Origin: Lachnospiraceae bacterium
GTDB lineage: Bacteria; Bacillota; Clostridia; Lachnospirales; Lachnospiraceae
NCBI GenBank assembly: GCA_017622795.1
Contig: JAGAQI010000047.1
Coordinates: 186,001 to 250,000, forward strand
Length of the DNA stretch: 64,000 nt
Direction of reading: 5' to 3'
Shown here: positions 50,831 through 60,559 of the stretch, one piece after another
Layout of the letters: every line of letters starts with the position of its first letter
How positions within the stretch are numbered: the stretch's first letter is position 1
The notes under the pieces: model-generated
Seen by the model: only the letters and a program-made list of their open reading frames with translations
The model's database searches: none
What the model was told of the DNA's origin: nothing
Translations under genes and position numbers: made by a program

Positions 50831-50895
50831 AAGTTGTTTTTTTTACTGTGTTCGTGTCAAAAGTTGATTTTTTTAAGAACGAAGTTGGTTTTTTT
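50831..50895 (-). promoter_or_regulatory. three direct repeats, probable response-regulator binding sites
   Basis: AAGTTG(N)TTTTTTT on the plus strand (AAAAAAANCAACTT on the transcribed-gene strand) begins at 50831, 50861 and 50882. Spacings of 30 and 21 bases keep the sites on one face of the helix. They lie 100-165 bases upstream of the binding-protein start and directly after the histidine kinase stop, so the AraC-type regulator of the adjacent pair is the natural ligand. Confidence 0.65.
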
Positions 50896-50916
50896 ATGAA
50901 CAACTCTTACGCCTTA

Positions 50917-52365
50917 CTATTCCTCTACACAAGGAAGTAAGATTCTTACTGTCGTACCTTCCCCGTATACGCTGTGGATATCAATTCCGTACTCTTCCCC
51001 GAAGTTCAGACGGATACGCTCATTTACATTATACAGACCATAAATATCTTTTCCGGTAAGTACCTTTTTCTGAATGCCGTCTTTTACCTGCCACAGGCGT
51101 TCCTTACTGATGCCGATACCGTTATCCTCAATTTCAATTACCAGCATTTCCTCCTGTTTTCTTCCCCGGATTTCAATTTTACCGGAGCCGCGCTTGTTTT
51201 TAATTCCATGGTATAATGCGTTTTCCACCAGGGGCTGAATGGTAATTTTGGGAATCATATAACGTCCCAGTTCTTCCTCAGGAACATTAATCTCATAATT
51301 TAAAATATCCTGGTATCTTACCTGCTGGATTTCCAGGTAGCTGCGGACATGCTGCAGTTCTTCTTTCAAAGGAATAATGTCCTTGCCGCGGTTTAAGGAG
51401 GTGCGGAAAAACTCCGACAGACTCCGTACCATGCTCACTACCTTTTTCTGCTCTCCTGCCTCCGCCAGCCAGATAATAGCATCCAGTGTATTATACAGGA
51501 AATGCGGATTTATCTGTGATTGTAATAATTCAAACTCCGCCTTACGAAGACGCACCTGCTCCGTGGTTACCTGGGCTAAGAGTTCATTGATTTTATCAAT
51601 CATCGTATTTAAAGATTCGCTGAGCACACCTACTTCATCACCGGTATGTATGTCGGAACGGACCGACAGGTTTCCCCCTGCCACCTGCTCCGTCACCTCA
51701 TTGAGCTTTTGAAGCGGTCTGGTAATACTTCTCGGAATCTGGTAGGACAAAAACAAAGTCAGTCCCAGTATCAGCACAGAGGCAATAATAGAAAACCATA
51801 TCAGCTTTTGGAAAAACTGCTGGTATTCCCGATGTGTCTGCTGCATCTCCACCGTTTCAAATGAAATGTATTGAAATATAGTTTCCCGGATAAGTGTTGT
51901 TACAATCTGGATATCATTTTCCCAGATTTCCATATTTTCTTCATACAAATTTCCTTGTTGCAGGTTTTCTATGATTCTGTTTGTATAGGTTTCCAGATTA
52001 TCCAAATATTTCTTCGCACTGCTCAACCGCTTTGAGTTTTCCTTGGAATCCGTCAGCTCCTCTAAGCCTGTTACGATACGTTTTGCTTCCCAAAGCATTT
52101 CACCCAACTTGGACTCTTCTACGGATTTATTTTCTACGATCAACAAATACGCTTCATAGTCAAAGTCTTTTTTAAAATCCAGACTGAATTCGCTGGCCAT
52201 TACTGTGGAACTTATCATGTCCTCATGACTCCGGTTGCCGTTCCAGAAATTATAAAAGCAGAAAATGACAAAGATTGTAACAGGCACCAAAAGCATCAGA
52301 TAAGAATATCGGATTTTTGTTGCCAATGACGCATCGTGATATGATTTGCGAAGCTGCTTTATCAT
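50917..52365 (-). CDS. YesM-type sensor histidine kinase
   Basis: 482 residues. TM1 (about 20-40), an extracytoplasmic sensor domain of about 145 residues, TM2 (about 190-210), HAMP (RSITRPLQKLNEVTEQVAGG), then the LytS/YesM His-kinase block with the phosphoacceptor His in LLQSQINPHFLYNTLDAIIW, and HATPase with QPLVENALYHGIKN and IEDNGIGISKERL. Detects an external (sugar or binding-protein) signal and phosphorylates the regulator encoded immediately upstream in the operon; the genes abut (52365/52366). Confidence 0.95.
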   Translation of the reverse strand: MIKQLRKSYHDASLATKIRYSYLMLLVPVTIFVIFCFYNFWNGNRSHEDMISSTVMASEFSLDFKKDFDYEAYLLIVENKSVEESKLGEMLWEAKRIVTGLEELTDSKENSKRLSSAKKYLDNLETYTNRIIENLQQGNLYEENMEIWENDIQIVTTLIRETIFQYISFETVEMQQTHREYQQFFQKLIWFSIIASVLILGLTLFLSYQIPRSITRPLQKLNEVTEQVAGGNLSVRSDIHTGDEVGVLSESLNTMIDKINELLAQVTTEQVRLRKAEFELLQSQINPHFLYNTLDAIIWLAEAGEQKKVVSMVRSLSEFFRTSLNRGKDIIPLKEELQHVRSYLEIQQVRYQDILNYEINVPEEELGRYMIPKITIQPLVENALYHGIKNKRGSGKIEIRGRKQEEMLVIEIEDNGIGISKERLWQVKDGIQKKVLTGKDIYGLYNVNERIRLNFGEEYGIDIHSVYGEGTTVRILLPCVEE

Positions 52366-53988
52366 TTACTCGTCTCCTTCGCCGCCCTTTTTTCCGCGGT
52401 ATTGTGTCGGGGTCATTCCCTGTGTTTTTTTAAACAGATAAGAAAAATAATGCGGATCCTTATATCCTACTTCCAAGCTGATTTCACTGCTTCGTTTTCC
52501 TGTTCCCCGAAGCAGTTCTTTCGCCTTATTCATCCGGTAATCCGTCAGATACTTAATAAAGGTCTGTCCGGTCTGCTGGCTGAATACCATGCTCAGATGA
52601 TTCGGTGAAAAGTTAACATAGGAAGCCACCAGGTTCAAAGAAAGTTCCTCTTCCACATAATGCTCCTCGATATATTTTTTCACCTGGTCCACAATAGTTC
52701 CGTAGCGGTTGCTGGCATTCTTTTCTCTCAGTTCCACCGCTGTTTCTATGATTTTTGTTACATATTCTATGGCATTTTCCTTGCTTTGCAGCATTTCTGT
52801 CTTTACATCAAAAGAAGAAATCTCTTCTCGGCTAATCTGCTGTTCTTCTAAAAATGCCGCTACGCAAAAGTAAACATCCATCACAATATACTGACGGAAA
52901 ATGGTAGAATTTAATGCACTGGTTTCCTGCCGCTTAAAAAATTCATCCACAAAATATACCACTTCATCCGTACTGCCCAGCTTTAGAAATTCACGGATTC
53001 TGTCGCTTTGCAGCTCCTTCGGATCAATGTTATGAATATCAAATTCTTCCTTTCCCGCAGAAAAATTCTGCTCCAGATTGCTGCTGTCCAAAATGCAGTT
53101 TTCCTTAATCAGATATCTTTGTGCAAAAGCATGACTGGCGCTTTCAAAAGAGGTCGGAAGTTCTCTTAATCGATTTACCGGTTTCCCGATTCCTCCGAAA
53201 TAACGGTACCGGTCATCTCCGGTCAGTTCTTTTTCCAGTCCGGTAATATAAGCATTTTGCAGTGATTCCAGTTCTTCCACGGAATCCGCTTTAAATATCA
53301 GTGCTTTTCCTTCCAGGTTGCGGTCAAAACTGATAATATGCGGCTCATCCACCAAATATTTTAATTTCTTTTCTATGGAAATCATCCGCTTGGAGTATTC
53401 CTCCGGTGCATGATTTGCCGATTGCACCTTCACAAGAACAATATTATACCAAAGCGCAGAAATATCCAGCTTCATCCGTTCTGCTATCTCAAACAGCTCC
53501 GGCATAGATTTCGAACCGGTAACAAGATACTGGAATAAATCTTTTTTCTCCTGCTGGAAGTTCTCTTCCATTTCCATGGCATACTGTTCCCGGATTTCCC
53601 GCTCTTTCTTCTTTTCTTCAATTTTCTCCCCAATGTCCGCAAGCTCCTTCAGCAGTTCGTCCCCGCTGATTGGCTTTAACAAATACTTTGCTACGCCAAG
53701 GGAAATTGCCTCCTTGGCATATTCAAACTCTTCAAAACCGGTGAGAATAATAATTTCCATCCACGGAAATTCTTTCTTAATCAAACGGCTTAATTCCAGG
53801 CCATCCATAAAAGGCATACGGATATCCGTAATGACAATATCCGGCTGCAGTTTCTGAATCATCGGAAATGCCAGTTCTCCGTCTCCGGCTTCACCGCAAA
53901 ACTCATATCCGTTTGTCTGCCAGTCCACGTTTCGCTTGATTCCCTCTCGTACCACGAATTCATCTTCTACTAAAAATACCTTTAACAT
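52366..53988 (-). CDS. YesN-type response regulator with AraC DNA-binding domain
   Basis: 540 residues from ATG 53988 (AGAGGATATCC upstream); a start at 54030 is less supported. Receiver domain: FLVEDEFVVREGI, phospho-Asp in DIVITDIRMPFMDGLEL (about 54-55), LTGFEEFEYAKEAI, LLKPISGDELL. A long middle region (about 130-430) contains a coiled coil and a cyclase-like segment (YRYFGGIGKPVNRLRELPTS) seen in YesN proteins. C-terminal double helix-turn-helix: LSLNLVASYVNFSPNHLSMV and SSEISLEVGYKDPHYFSYLF. Expected to activate the transporter and the glycosidase genes. Confidence 0.95.
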   Translation of the reverse strand: MLKVFLVEDEFVVREGIKRNVDWQTNGYEFCGEAGDGELAFPMIQKLQPDIVITDIRMPFMDGLELSRLIKKEFPWMEIIILTGFEEFEYAKEAISLGVAKYLLKPISGDELLKELADIGEKIEEKKKEREIREQYAMEMEENFQQEKKDLFQYLVTGSKSMPELFEIAERMKLDISALWYNIVLVKVQSANHAPEEYSKRMISIEKKLKYLVDEPHIISFDRNLEGKALIFKADSVEELESLQNAYITGLEKELTGDDRYRYFGGIGKPVNRLRELPTSFESASHAFAQRYLIKENCILDSSNLEQNFSAGKEEFDIHNIDPKELQSDRIREFLKLGSTDEVVYFVDEFFKRQETSALNSTIFRQYIVMDVYFCVAAFLEEQQISREEISSFDVKTEMLQSKENAIEYVTKIIETAVELREKNASNRYGTIVDQVKKYIEEHYVEEELSLNLVASYVNFSPNHLSMVFSQQTGQTFIKYLTDYRMNKAKELLRGTGKRSSEISLEVGYKDPHYFSYLFKKTQGMTPTQYRGKKGGEGDE

Positions 53989-54031
53989 GGATATCCTCTT
54001 TCCTCCGTCAAACCGCTTTGTACGTTGCAAC

Positions 54032-55435
54032 TTACTTTAAAGTAAAGGATTTAAACTGCAGATTGCCGGTACCCCGATAAGTGAAATACAAGGCATGCAC
54101 TCCGTCCTCCGGAGTAAACGGTGCTGTATATTCTTCCCACACATTGGAAGAAATCACCGGAAGCTTGGCTAAAACCTCTCCGTCCCAGGCGGTACGCACT
54201 TCGAAAACACCGTTACAATAGCATCTGGCCTGAAGGGAAATCTCCTTTACATTTTTCATTTCAAAATATTTAAAACCAATGGTGACCGTATCATGGACAC
54301 CGGTTATGTACCCGATTTCTTCGTCGCCGTCTTTTCCGTCCTGCACAATCTTCGGTGCATACGGATCACCCACATACATGGACGGCTTTTCGTAAAACAA
54401 ATGGCAGGCAATATAGGCAGGATATTCACCCTTACCCTCAAGAGGACCGTTATTTAATCCGCAGGAAGTAATTTCCGCCTGCTTAACAGAACCGTCTGCC
54501 AGAATTTCAATTGGCTCTGCGCAGCCCTGACGGCTGTACCAGGTACCGTTGGTCTGGCGGTGATAGAAAATGTACCACTGACCATTGATTTCCACCATGC
54601 TGCCGTGGTTATTGGCACCATATGCCGTTGGCATATCTGCCGGCTTGTAAGAGTCAATATGCAAGTCACAGTTACTTACCAGCACGCCTCCGTACACAAA
54701 TCCTTCCGTCGGGCTCTTGCTGGTGGCATAGCAAAGCTCATGCATCACCACCGAAGAATATACAAAGTAATATGTGTCCCCGTGCTTTCTGATAGATGCC
54801 GCTTCAAAATACTCGTGGCCTTCAAAAGAAGTTCCTTGGCCGTATTCACAGCCCGGCGCCACTCTCTTCGGTGCCTCTTTAATGGTTAACATGTCCGGTC
54901 CGAGAACCGTTACAAAAGCGCCGGTTCTGGACTTATCTCCTCTGCCGCAGAAGCCGGTGTAAAGATATGTATTTTCACCTTCGGTGAATACCCCCGGGTC
55001 AAACTGCGGTTCATCTCCCGGTTTATCTCCGAGACGGGTACCGTCTTCGTAATGTACATAGCCTAAAAACTTGTAGCGCCCTGCCGGAGTATCACAAACT
55101 GCCACGGAAACCACGCTTACTTTATCCAAGCAATAATATAAATAATATCTGCCGTCCGGACCTACCGTTACATCCGGTGCGTACAAACACATTTTTCCGT
55201 TCTTATTAAACGGGTCGGAGGTTTTTGGATAAATTACCCCCTCATATCTCCAGTCACCCAAATCATCGACCGATGCCGACCAGCATACATAATCTCCAAG
55301 ACAAAATACATGACCGTTGGATAAATCATGGGAGCCATATACATACACCCTGTCACCGAATACATAAGGTTCGCCATCCGGAATATATTCCCAGGATGGT
55401 AAATATGGATTAAACGCCTGCTTTTTTTGTAACAT
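54032..55435 (-). CDS. GH43 glycoside hydrolase with C-terminal beta-sandwich module
   Basis: 467 residues, no signal peptide, so intracellular. Five-bladed propeller features of GH43: NPYLPSWEYIPDGEPYVFGD (base Asp region), MCLYAPDVTVGPDGRYYLYY (Asp), QFDPGVFTEG, general acid Glu in FEGHEYFEAASIRK, and NNHGSMVEINGQWYIFYHR. The last 130 residues (about 340-467) form a CBM6-like module (VHDTVTIGFKYFEMKNVKEI). Likely a beta-xylosidase or alpha-arabinofuranosidase acting on imported xylo-oligosaccharides. Follows the xylanase gene by 13 bases. Confidence 0.92.
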   Translation of the reverse strand: MLQKKQAFNPYLPSWEYIPDGEPYVFGDRVYVYGSHDLSNGHVFCLGDYVCWSASVDDLGDWRYEGVIYPKTSDPFNKNGKMCLYAPDVTVGPDGRYYLYYCLDKVSVVSVAVCDTPAGRYKFLGYVHYEDGTRLGDKPGDEPQFDPGVFTEGENTYLYTGFCGRGDKSRTGAFVTVLGPDMLTIKEAPKRVAPGCEYGQGTSFEGHEYFEAASIRKHGDTYYFVYSSVVMHELCYATSKSPTEGFVYGGVLVSNCDLHIDSYKPADMPTAYGANNHGSMVEINGQWYIFYHRQTNGTWYSRQGCAEPIEILADGSVKQAEITSCGLNNGPLEGKGEYPAYIACHLFYEKPSMYVGDPYAPKIVQDGKDGDEEIGYITGVHDTVTIGFKYFEMKNVKEISLQARCYCNGVFEVRTAWDGEVLAKLPVISSNVWEEYTAPFTPEDGVHALYFTYRGTGNLQFKSFTLK

Positions 55436-55447
55436 TTTTCTTCTCCT

Positions 55448-56671
55448 TTATTCCTCGAAACCGGCCAGCTCCTTAATCTGCAATGCCCCGTAATACGAAT
55501 ATTTCGGTATATTCAGCCTATTAAACAGCAACGGACTTCGTTCACTTCTCCATGATAGTTTATCAGCAAATCCCCAGAAAGTCAAAGCATCCATATTTAC
55601 TGTGCCTGCATCTGCACGTTCCAACAGTCCGTGAATTAAATTATAGTAATACTGTCCCTGAATCCGCAGGTTCTCTTCCGTTGCCGGTTTAATGCTTGGC
55701 CAGGAACCAAGACACACATCCAACTCTGTCAGATTGAGCTTTAATCCCAGAGAAGCAAGCAGGTCCACGGTTGCGAAATAGTCCTCCAGATTATCTTCTG
55801 TATACAAATGTGCCTGAAATCCGATACCGTCAATCAGATATTCACCGTTTTCATCTTTCAGGGTCTGCACAAAATTGTAAAGCGTTTCCTTTTTGTACTG
55901 CTCATTGTAATCGTTGTAATATAAATCAATATACTCCGGTGCATACTTGTCTGCAAAGTAGAAGGCATGCCACAGATAATCGTCACCGATGGTCTGCAGC
56001 CACATACTTTCTGCACGCTTATTACCGTCTTCCATCCATGCCTCATTTACCACATCATACGCATAGAACATCTCCAAATATCCTAAACTCTCTAAAAGCT
56101 CAAAGGTCTGTTTGATATAGCTCTCCATACGTGCCAGCATGACTTCTCTGCCTGCCAACGGATTCTTTGTATCAAATCCTTCATGGAAAATCCAGTTCGG
56201 CGTCTGGCTGTGCCAGATTAAGGTGTGACCGCGAAGAGCCATATTGTTTGTTTTACACCACTCTAACATCTCCAACGTATTCTTGTTAAATTTGACAATG
56301 AGGTCATCTGCCTTCTTGCTTTCTGCCTGATTTAAAATAGCATCCGGTTTTAACTCATTTTCAAACGTAATGCTGTTAAAGTTCTTATTGATCGTCTGGA
56401 CACACCATTTGTTGCTGATCATGGAATGTGACAAGCAGGTACCTGCCTTCATATTATGTTCCGCAAAGACCTCTTTCATTCCCGGTGCTTCCGTTGGCTT
56501 TGGTGTGGCAGTCGGCTCCGGTGTTGCCGTTGGTTCCGGAGTAGCGGTCGGTGCTACCGTTACCGCCTGTGTGACTGTCGGTTCCGCAGGCTGTTCCTGC
56601 TCCTGCTTAGAGCCGCATGCCATAAGTGAACATGCCAAAATAATTGTCAATAACCCCTGTTTCCACTTCAT
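55448..56671 (-). CDS. GH10 endo-1,4-beta-xylanase lipoprotein
   Basis: 407 residues. Lipobox LMAC (Cys about 19), then a Pro/Thr/Ala/Glu linker (about 28-65, repeated ATPEPT). GH10 domain from about 68: FNSITFENELKPDAI, RGHTLIWHSQTPNWIF, acid/base Glu in YAYDVVNEAWMED (about 210), IGFQAHLY, nucleophile Glu in LNLTELDVCLGS (about 316) and ALTFWGFADKLSWR. Hydrolyses xylan at the outer face of the membrane. First gene of the minus-strand hemicellulose operon; AGAGGAG precedes the ATG. Confidence 0.96.
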   Translation of the reverse strand: MKWKQGLLTIILACSLMACGSKQEQEQPAEPTVTQAVTVAPTATPEPTATPEPTATPKPTEAPGMKEVFAEHNMKAGTCLSHSMISNKWCVQTINKNFNSITFENELKPDAILNQAESKKADDLIVKFNKNTLEMLEWCKTNNMALRGHTLIWHSQTPNWIFHEGFDTKNPLAGREVMLARMESYIKQTFELLESLGYLEMFYAYDVVNEAWMEDGNKRAESMWLQTIGDDYLWHAFYFADKYAPEYIDLYYNDYNEQYKKETLYNFVQTLKDENGEYLIDGIGFQAHLYTEDNLEDYFATVDLLASLGLKLNLTELDVCLGSWPSIKPATEENLRIQGQYYYNLIHGLLERADAGTVNMDALTFWGFADKLSWRSERSPLLFNRLNIPKYSYYGALQIKELAGFEE

Positions 56672-56721
56672 TTTTTCTGTTCTCCTCTTACATTTTATTG
56701 AAACCTTTCGTTTCTATTTGC

Positions 56722-56756
56722 ATTATAACCATGAAATGTCTGACTTTGCTTTCTAT
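56722..56756 (-). promoter_or_regulatory. possible activator-dependent xylanase promoter
   Basis: Minus strand TATAAT at 56727-56722, about 50 bases before the xylanase start, but no acceptable -35 box at 17 bases. A-rich, CAAAG-containing sequence lies upstream. A good -10 with a poor -35 is what a YesN/AraC-activated promoter would show. Confidence 0.4.
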
Positions 56757-56911
56757 TTTTTGTGAATCTTTGTGCACCTCTTGCGTTTTCTTTGCTTTCG
56801 TCTTAAATTGGCAAGATTTAATGAGTTTTGAGCAATATCTCATTTGTGCATCCCCAAAATAAGCAGTAATATGAACATATAAAAGTCACCAAAGGAAGGA
56901 GGAAGTATCGC

Positions 56912-58792
56912 ATGAAAAAGAAAATCGCAGTCTTCGGCAACGGTTGGAGTGAAGAATTCCTAAAACAGGTTCTTGCAGGAATACAAAACCGCGCTGCAGA
57001 CAATAATATTGATATTTATGCCTTTTTCAATTACTCTTCCGGTCCTAATGAAACCCCGGACAACAACGGTGAAAAAGTTATGTTCACCCTTCCGGATCTT
57101 ACTATGTTTGATGGCGTTATTGTTCTTGGCAATACCATCAACATTGCCTCCGAGCGTGAGTATCTCCGTACCAAAATATTAGAGCACCACATTCCGGCTG
57201 TATGCCTGGAATATCAGCTGGAGGGTATCCCGTGTCTCGGTACCGATACTTACTCCGGTGTATATGAATTAACATCCCATATTATCAAAGAACATAATGT
57301 TAAAAAAATAATTTATATGAGCGGTCCTGCCGATAACCAGGAAAACCAGTCCCGGTTACAGGCCGTCAATGACGCCCTGTCCTCTATCGGAGAAAAGATT
57401 TCTCCGGAAGACATCCTTTACGGTCAGTGGTCCTATTACGATGCCATGACCTGCGTCGAACAGTGGTTAAAGACAAATCCTCTTCCGGATGCTTTTGTCT
57501 GTGCCAACGACGAAATGGCTCTCGGCGTATGCACTACCCTTGATAACTTAAATATCCGTGTTCCGGAACAGGTGATTGTTACCGGTTGCGACTGTATTGA
57601 TTTGGGTCAGAAAATTTACCCAATCTTATCCACCGTTGCCCGATCCTGTGATAAATTAGGCTACGACGCCATGGATTGCGTTCTTCGTCAAATAGACGGT
57701 GAACAGGTTGCCGGTACAACCATTTACAATACTTCTCCGATGTACGGAGAAAGCTGCGGCTGCAAGGTGTCCGACGAACGAATCCAAAACCGGCGCCGCT
57801 CCATTATCAACCAGCATAAACAGCAAAAGGAAAATACCATCTACGAATGGCACCTCCGTTCTATTGATGATATGTTAGCAAAGGTAACCAGTATCCGCGA
57901 AGCCAAAGAGCATCTTGGCTGGCAGTTTGCCTACAGCCATAACTACGAAAGTGAACATCTGCTCATCTGTCTGGTTGATACGTTTATCGAAAATGATTTC
58001 CACGAAGATTTCACCCCTGAGATGGAGGAATATCTTCACCTGGAATTTGGCCAGTCCCTTCCATGCGGAAGCTTTTCTGCAAAGGAACTGCTACCTAAGC
58101 TATCCATTCCGGAGGACGGTTCCAATACCTTTTTATTCCTGCCGCTTCATATCACTGATAACATTTTGGGTTATGTTGTTTTCATTAACCGTTTGGATAT
58201 CATATTCCATCCGGATGCCATGTATATGTGGACCAGACATATCAGTCAGGACATCGACCGTGTACGTCAAAATGTCCGTATGAAAGAATTAAACAAAATG
58301 CTGACGGAAATTTCCATGACCGACGCCTTAACCGGTTTGAAAAACCGCGCCGGCTATGATTCCCTTGCCGTTCCTTATCTGCAGAAATGCCAGCGGGAAG
58401 GCAAGCTTGGCACTATGATTTTTGCAGACATCAACCGCATGAAACTCATTAACGATAAATACGGACACTTGCAGGGTGACTACGCACTTTGTACCGTTGC
58501 CGAAGCAATTAAACGTACCATGCCGTCCGATTGGATTGCAGTCCGTTTCGGCGGTGATGAATTCATTATGGTTGGCGAATGTTCTTCCTTGGAAGAAGCT
58601 GAACATCTGAAACAGGCGTTATCCGTTAATTTAAATCTCATAAAAAAAGAGCGGGATCTCTGCTTCCCGTTAACCGCCAGCTTTGGTGCCGTTGTTATGA
58701 ATCCGGATGAAAACTACAGTCTGGAAGAATATTTACGCAAGGCAGACGAAGCCATGTATGTCATGAAGCAAAAGGCTCATGCAGAAGACTAG
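56912..58792 (+). CDS. diguanylate cyclase with LacI-type ligand-binding domain
   Basis: 626 residues, ATG with AAGGAGG upstream. Residues about 3-285 are a type 1 periplasmic-binding/LacI sensor without helix-turn-helix or signal peptide: FDGVIVLGNTINIASE, IPAVCLEYQLEGIPCLGTDT, KIIYMSGPADNQENQSRLQA, DAFVCANDEMALGVCTTLDN and VIVTGCDCIDLGQ. A middle domain (about 310-455) may be GAF-like. GGDEF domain: SMTDALTGLKNRAGYDSLAV, FADINRMKLINDKYGHLQGD and an intact active site WIAVRFGGDEFIMV (about 543). A cytoplasmic sugar-responsive c-di-GMP synthase, divergent from the xylanase operon. Confidence 0.93.
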   Translation: MKKKIAVFGNGWSEEFLKQVLAGIQNRAADNNIDIYAFFNYSSGPNETPDNNGEKVMFTLPDLTMFDGVIVLGNTINIASEREYLRTKILEHHIPAVCLEYQLEGIPCLGTDTYSGVYELTSHIIKEHNVKKIIYMSGPADNQENQSRLQAVNDALSSIGEKISPEDILYGQWSYYDAMTCVEQWLKTNPLPDAFVCANDEMALGVCTTLDNLNIRVPEQVIVTGCDCIDLGQKIYPILSTVARSCDKLGYDAMDCVLRQIDGEQVAGTTIYNTSPMYGESCGCKVSDERIQNRRRSIINQHKQQKENTIYEWHLRSIDDMLAKVTSIREAKEHLGWQFAYSHNYESEHLLICLVDTFIENDFHEDFTPEMEEYLHLEFGQSLPCGSFSAKELLPKLSIPEDGSNTFLFLPLHITDNILGYVVFINRLDIIFHPDAMYMWTRHISQDIDRVRQNVRMKELNKMLTEISMTDALTGLKNRAGYDSLAVPYLQKCQREGKLGTMIFADINRMKLINDKYGHLQGDYALCTVAEAIKRTMPSDWIAVRFGGDEFIMVGECSSLEEAEHLKQALSVNLNLIKKERDLCFPLTASFGAVVMNPDENYSLEEYLRKADEAMYVMKQKAHAED

Positions 58793-58833
58793 ATATTATC
58801 CAATTATTTTTCATTTGCTCCTTTATAAAGCAG

Positions 58834-58872
58834 TTAAGAGGCACTTCTTATGAAGTGCCTCTTAACATTTGT
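58834..58872 (+). terminator. hairpin after the LacI-GGDEF gene
   Basis: TTAAGAGGCACTTC (58834-58847), loop TTAT, GAAGTGCCTCTTAA, then CATTTG. Perfect 14-bp stem lying between converging genes; the T tract is weak on the plus side. Confidence 0.75.
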
Positions 58873-58882
58873 AGCAACAGCC

Positions 58883-60532
58883 TTACTCTATGCTGTATTT
58901 TCCTTTTTGCATTTTCTCTTCAAAAAATTCTCTTGGCATAGGACCGTCAAACAGAGAACCCTGAACTACTTTACAATTCATTTCTTTTAAACATTCCAAC
59001 TGATGCATGTGCTCCACGCCTTCCGCCACCACGCTCATTCCCAGTTCATCTGCCATCCGTATAATATGAGACAAAATAATGCGGTTATTTTTATCCAGCA
59101 CATCCAAAAAGCTTTTATCAATTTTGAGCACCTCTACAGGGAAAGAACGCAGCAAATTCAAGGAGGAATAGCCTGTTCCGAAATCGTCAATCGACATTGC
59201 TATTTTATTTACTTTCATTTTATTCATGAAAGTAATCAGCTGTTCCGTTTCTTCTTCATTTACGGTTTCTGTTAACTCTATTTCCAGATACCTGCTTTCC
59301 ATTTCATATTTGCCTAATACCTGCATAATCTCTTCTGCCAGATTAGGATTAGATAAATGCTTTCTGGATAAATTGACAGAAATCCTACCGGGCATAATAC
59401 CCATGTCCAGCCATCGGCGGATGTCACTGCATACCTGTTCCAATACATAAAAATCCAAGGCACAAATCATTCCGTTATGTTCAAAAACCGGAATAAAATC
59501 TCCCGGAGGAACCAGCTTGCCTTCCCGTTCCCAACGTACCAGCGCTTCTGCTCCGACAATGGAATAATCGTCAATGTTTACCTTTGGCTGATAATACGCT
59601 TTAAACTCTTTGTTTTCTACCGCTTCGTAAAAACGGGACACATATTGCCGTTCTTCATAGAATCTTTGCTTCATGTCAACGGAGGAAAATGCATAAGGCT
59701 GTTTTGTTACGTATTTTGCCATATTTAATGCCATTCCGCAGTCTTCAATCAGTGTTCCGCAATGCGGAATTTCTCCGGTGATTTCCGTAATTCCTGCCAC
59801 TGCACTGATAATAATAGGCACTGCTCGGGAATTTAACATGCCATAGGTTTTTACTCCGGAAATCAGCTGAAGAAATTCCTGGGTCCGTTCTTTTTTCACA
59901 ATAGCAACAAAATTATCACCCCCAAGACGGCCAAGACATTCTCCTTCCTGAAAAAAGGCAGCCACTTCGTTTGCATAACGGTATATAATGGTATCTGTTT
60001 CCTTTGTTCCGAACCGCTTATTCACCAGACTGAATCTCGCCAGGTTAAAATAAAATGCATTATATTTTGTTATTTCACCTTTTGCAATAATCTTATCAAT
60101 ATGGGTTAAAAAACCACCCGTGTTCGGCAGACCGGTCAGTTGGTCCGTATGCCCGATTTGCTTGATGGCGTTAATCATACGGAAACGCCCGAAAACCACC
60201 AAAAGAGTATCTGCGTAAGCTTTTAATTCTTCCTTTTCTTTCTCCGTAAACTCAGGTTCACCCAACCACCGGTACATTTGAAAGGTTGCCACCCCTTTCT
60301 CTCCGGTATAGTAAGTTTCACTGTAAGAAGGGGTCTGTTCTGTAGGAGTTCCGGAAGAAAAGAGAATATCTTCTCTGTCTTCACCCTTCCGGGTGCTAAA
60401 GGATGGGGCAACAAAAAATACACTTTTTAGCAGTCCGATATGATACTTCTTTGCAACTTCCGCAAATGCCGGCCCGATAACCGGCACAGGATTTTCAGTT
60501 GCAGCTAACGTTTTTATAAAGTTTGCCAGCAT
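58883..60532 (-). CDS. c-di-GMP phosphodiesterase with degenerate GGDEF and EAL domains
   Basis: 549 residues, no membrane segment. N-terminal GAF-like region (about 1-125), GGDEF-like domain (about 130-285) whose signature is LGRLGGDNFVAIV, GGDNF in place of GGDEF, so cyclase activity is unlikely. EAL domain from about 310: GAEALVRWEREGKLVPPGDF, RISVNLSRKHL, YLEIELTETVNEEE, MSIDDFGTGYSSLNLLRSFP, EVLKIDKSFLD, VVAEGVEHMHQLECL and VQGSLFDGPMP. The Glu, Asn, Asp-Asp, Lys and Gln metal/catalytic positions are retained. Degrades c-di-GMP. Follows pgi by 27 bases. Confidence 0.93.
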   Translation of the reverse strand: MLANFIKTLAATENPVPVIGPAFAEVAKKYHIGLLKSVFFVAPSFSTRKGEDREDILFSSGTPTEQTPSYSETYYTGEKGVATFQMYRWLGEPEFTEKEKEELKAYADTLLVVFGRFRMINAIKQIGHTDQLTGLPNTGGFLTHIDKIIAKGEITKYNAFYFNLARFSLVNKRFGTKETDTIIYRYANEVAAFFQEGECLGRLGGDNFVAIVKKERTQEFLQLISGVKTYGMLNSRAVPIIISAVAGITEITGEIPHCGTLIEDCGMALNMAKYVTKQPYAFSSVDMKQRFYEERQYVSRFYEAVENKEFKAYYQPKVNIDDYSIVGAEALVRWEREGKLVPPGDFIPVFEHNGMICALDFYVLEQVCSDIRRWLDMGIMPGRISVNLSRKHLSNPNLAEEIMQVLGKYEMESRYLEIELTETVNEEETEQLITFMNKMKVNKIAMSIDDFGTGYSSLNLLRSFPVEVLKIDKSFLDVLDKNNRIILSHIIRMADELGMSVVAEGVEHMHQLECLKEMNCKVVQGSLFDGPMPREFFEEKMQKGKYSIE

Positions 60533-60559
60533 CCTTTCACCACCCTTCAGAAAACTTAT

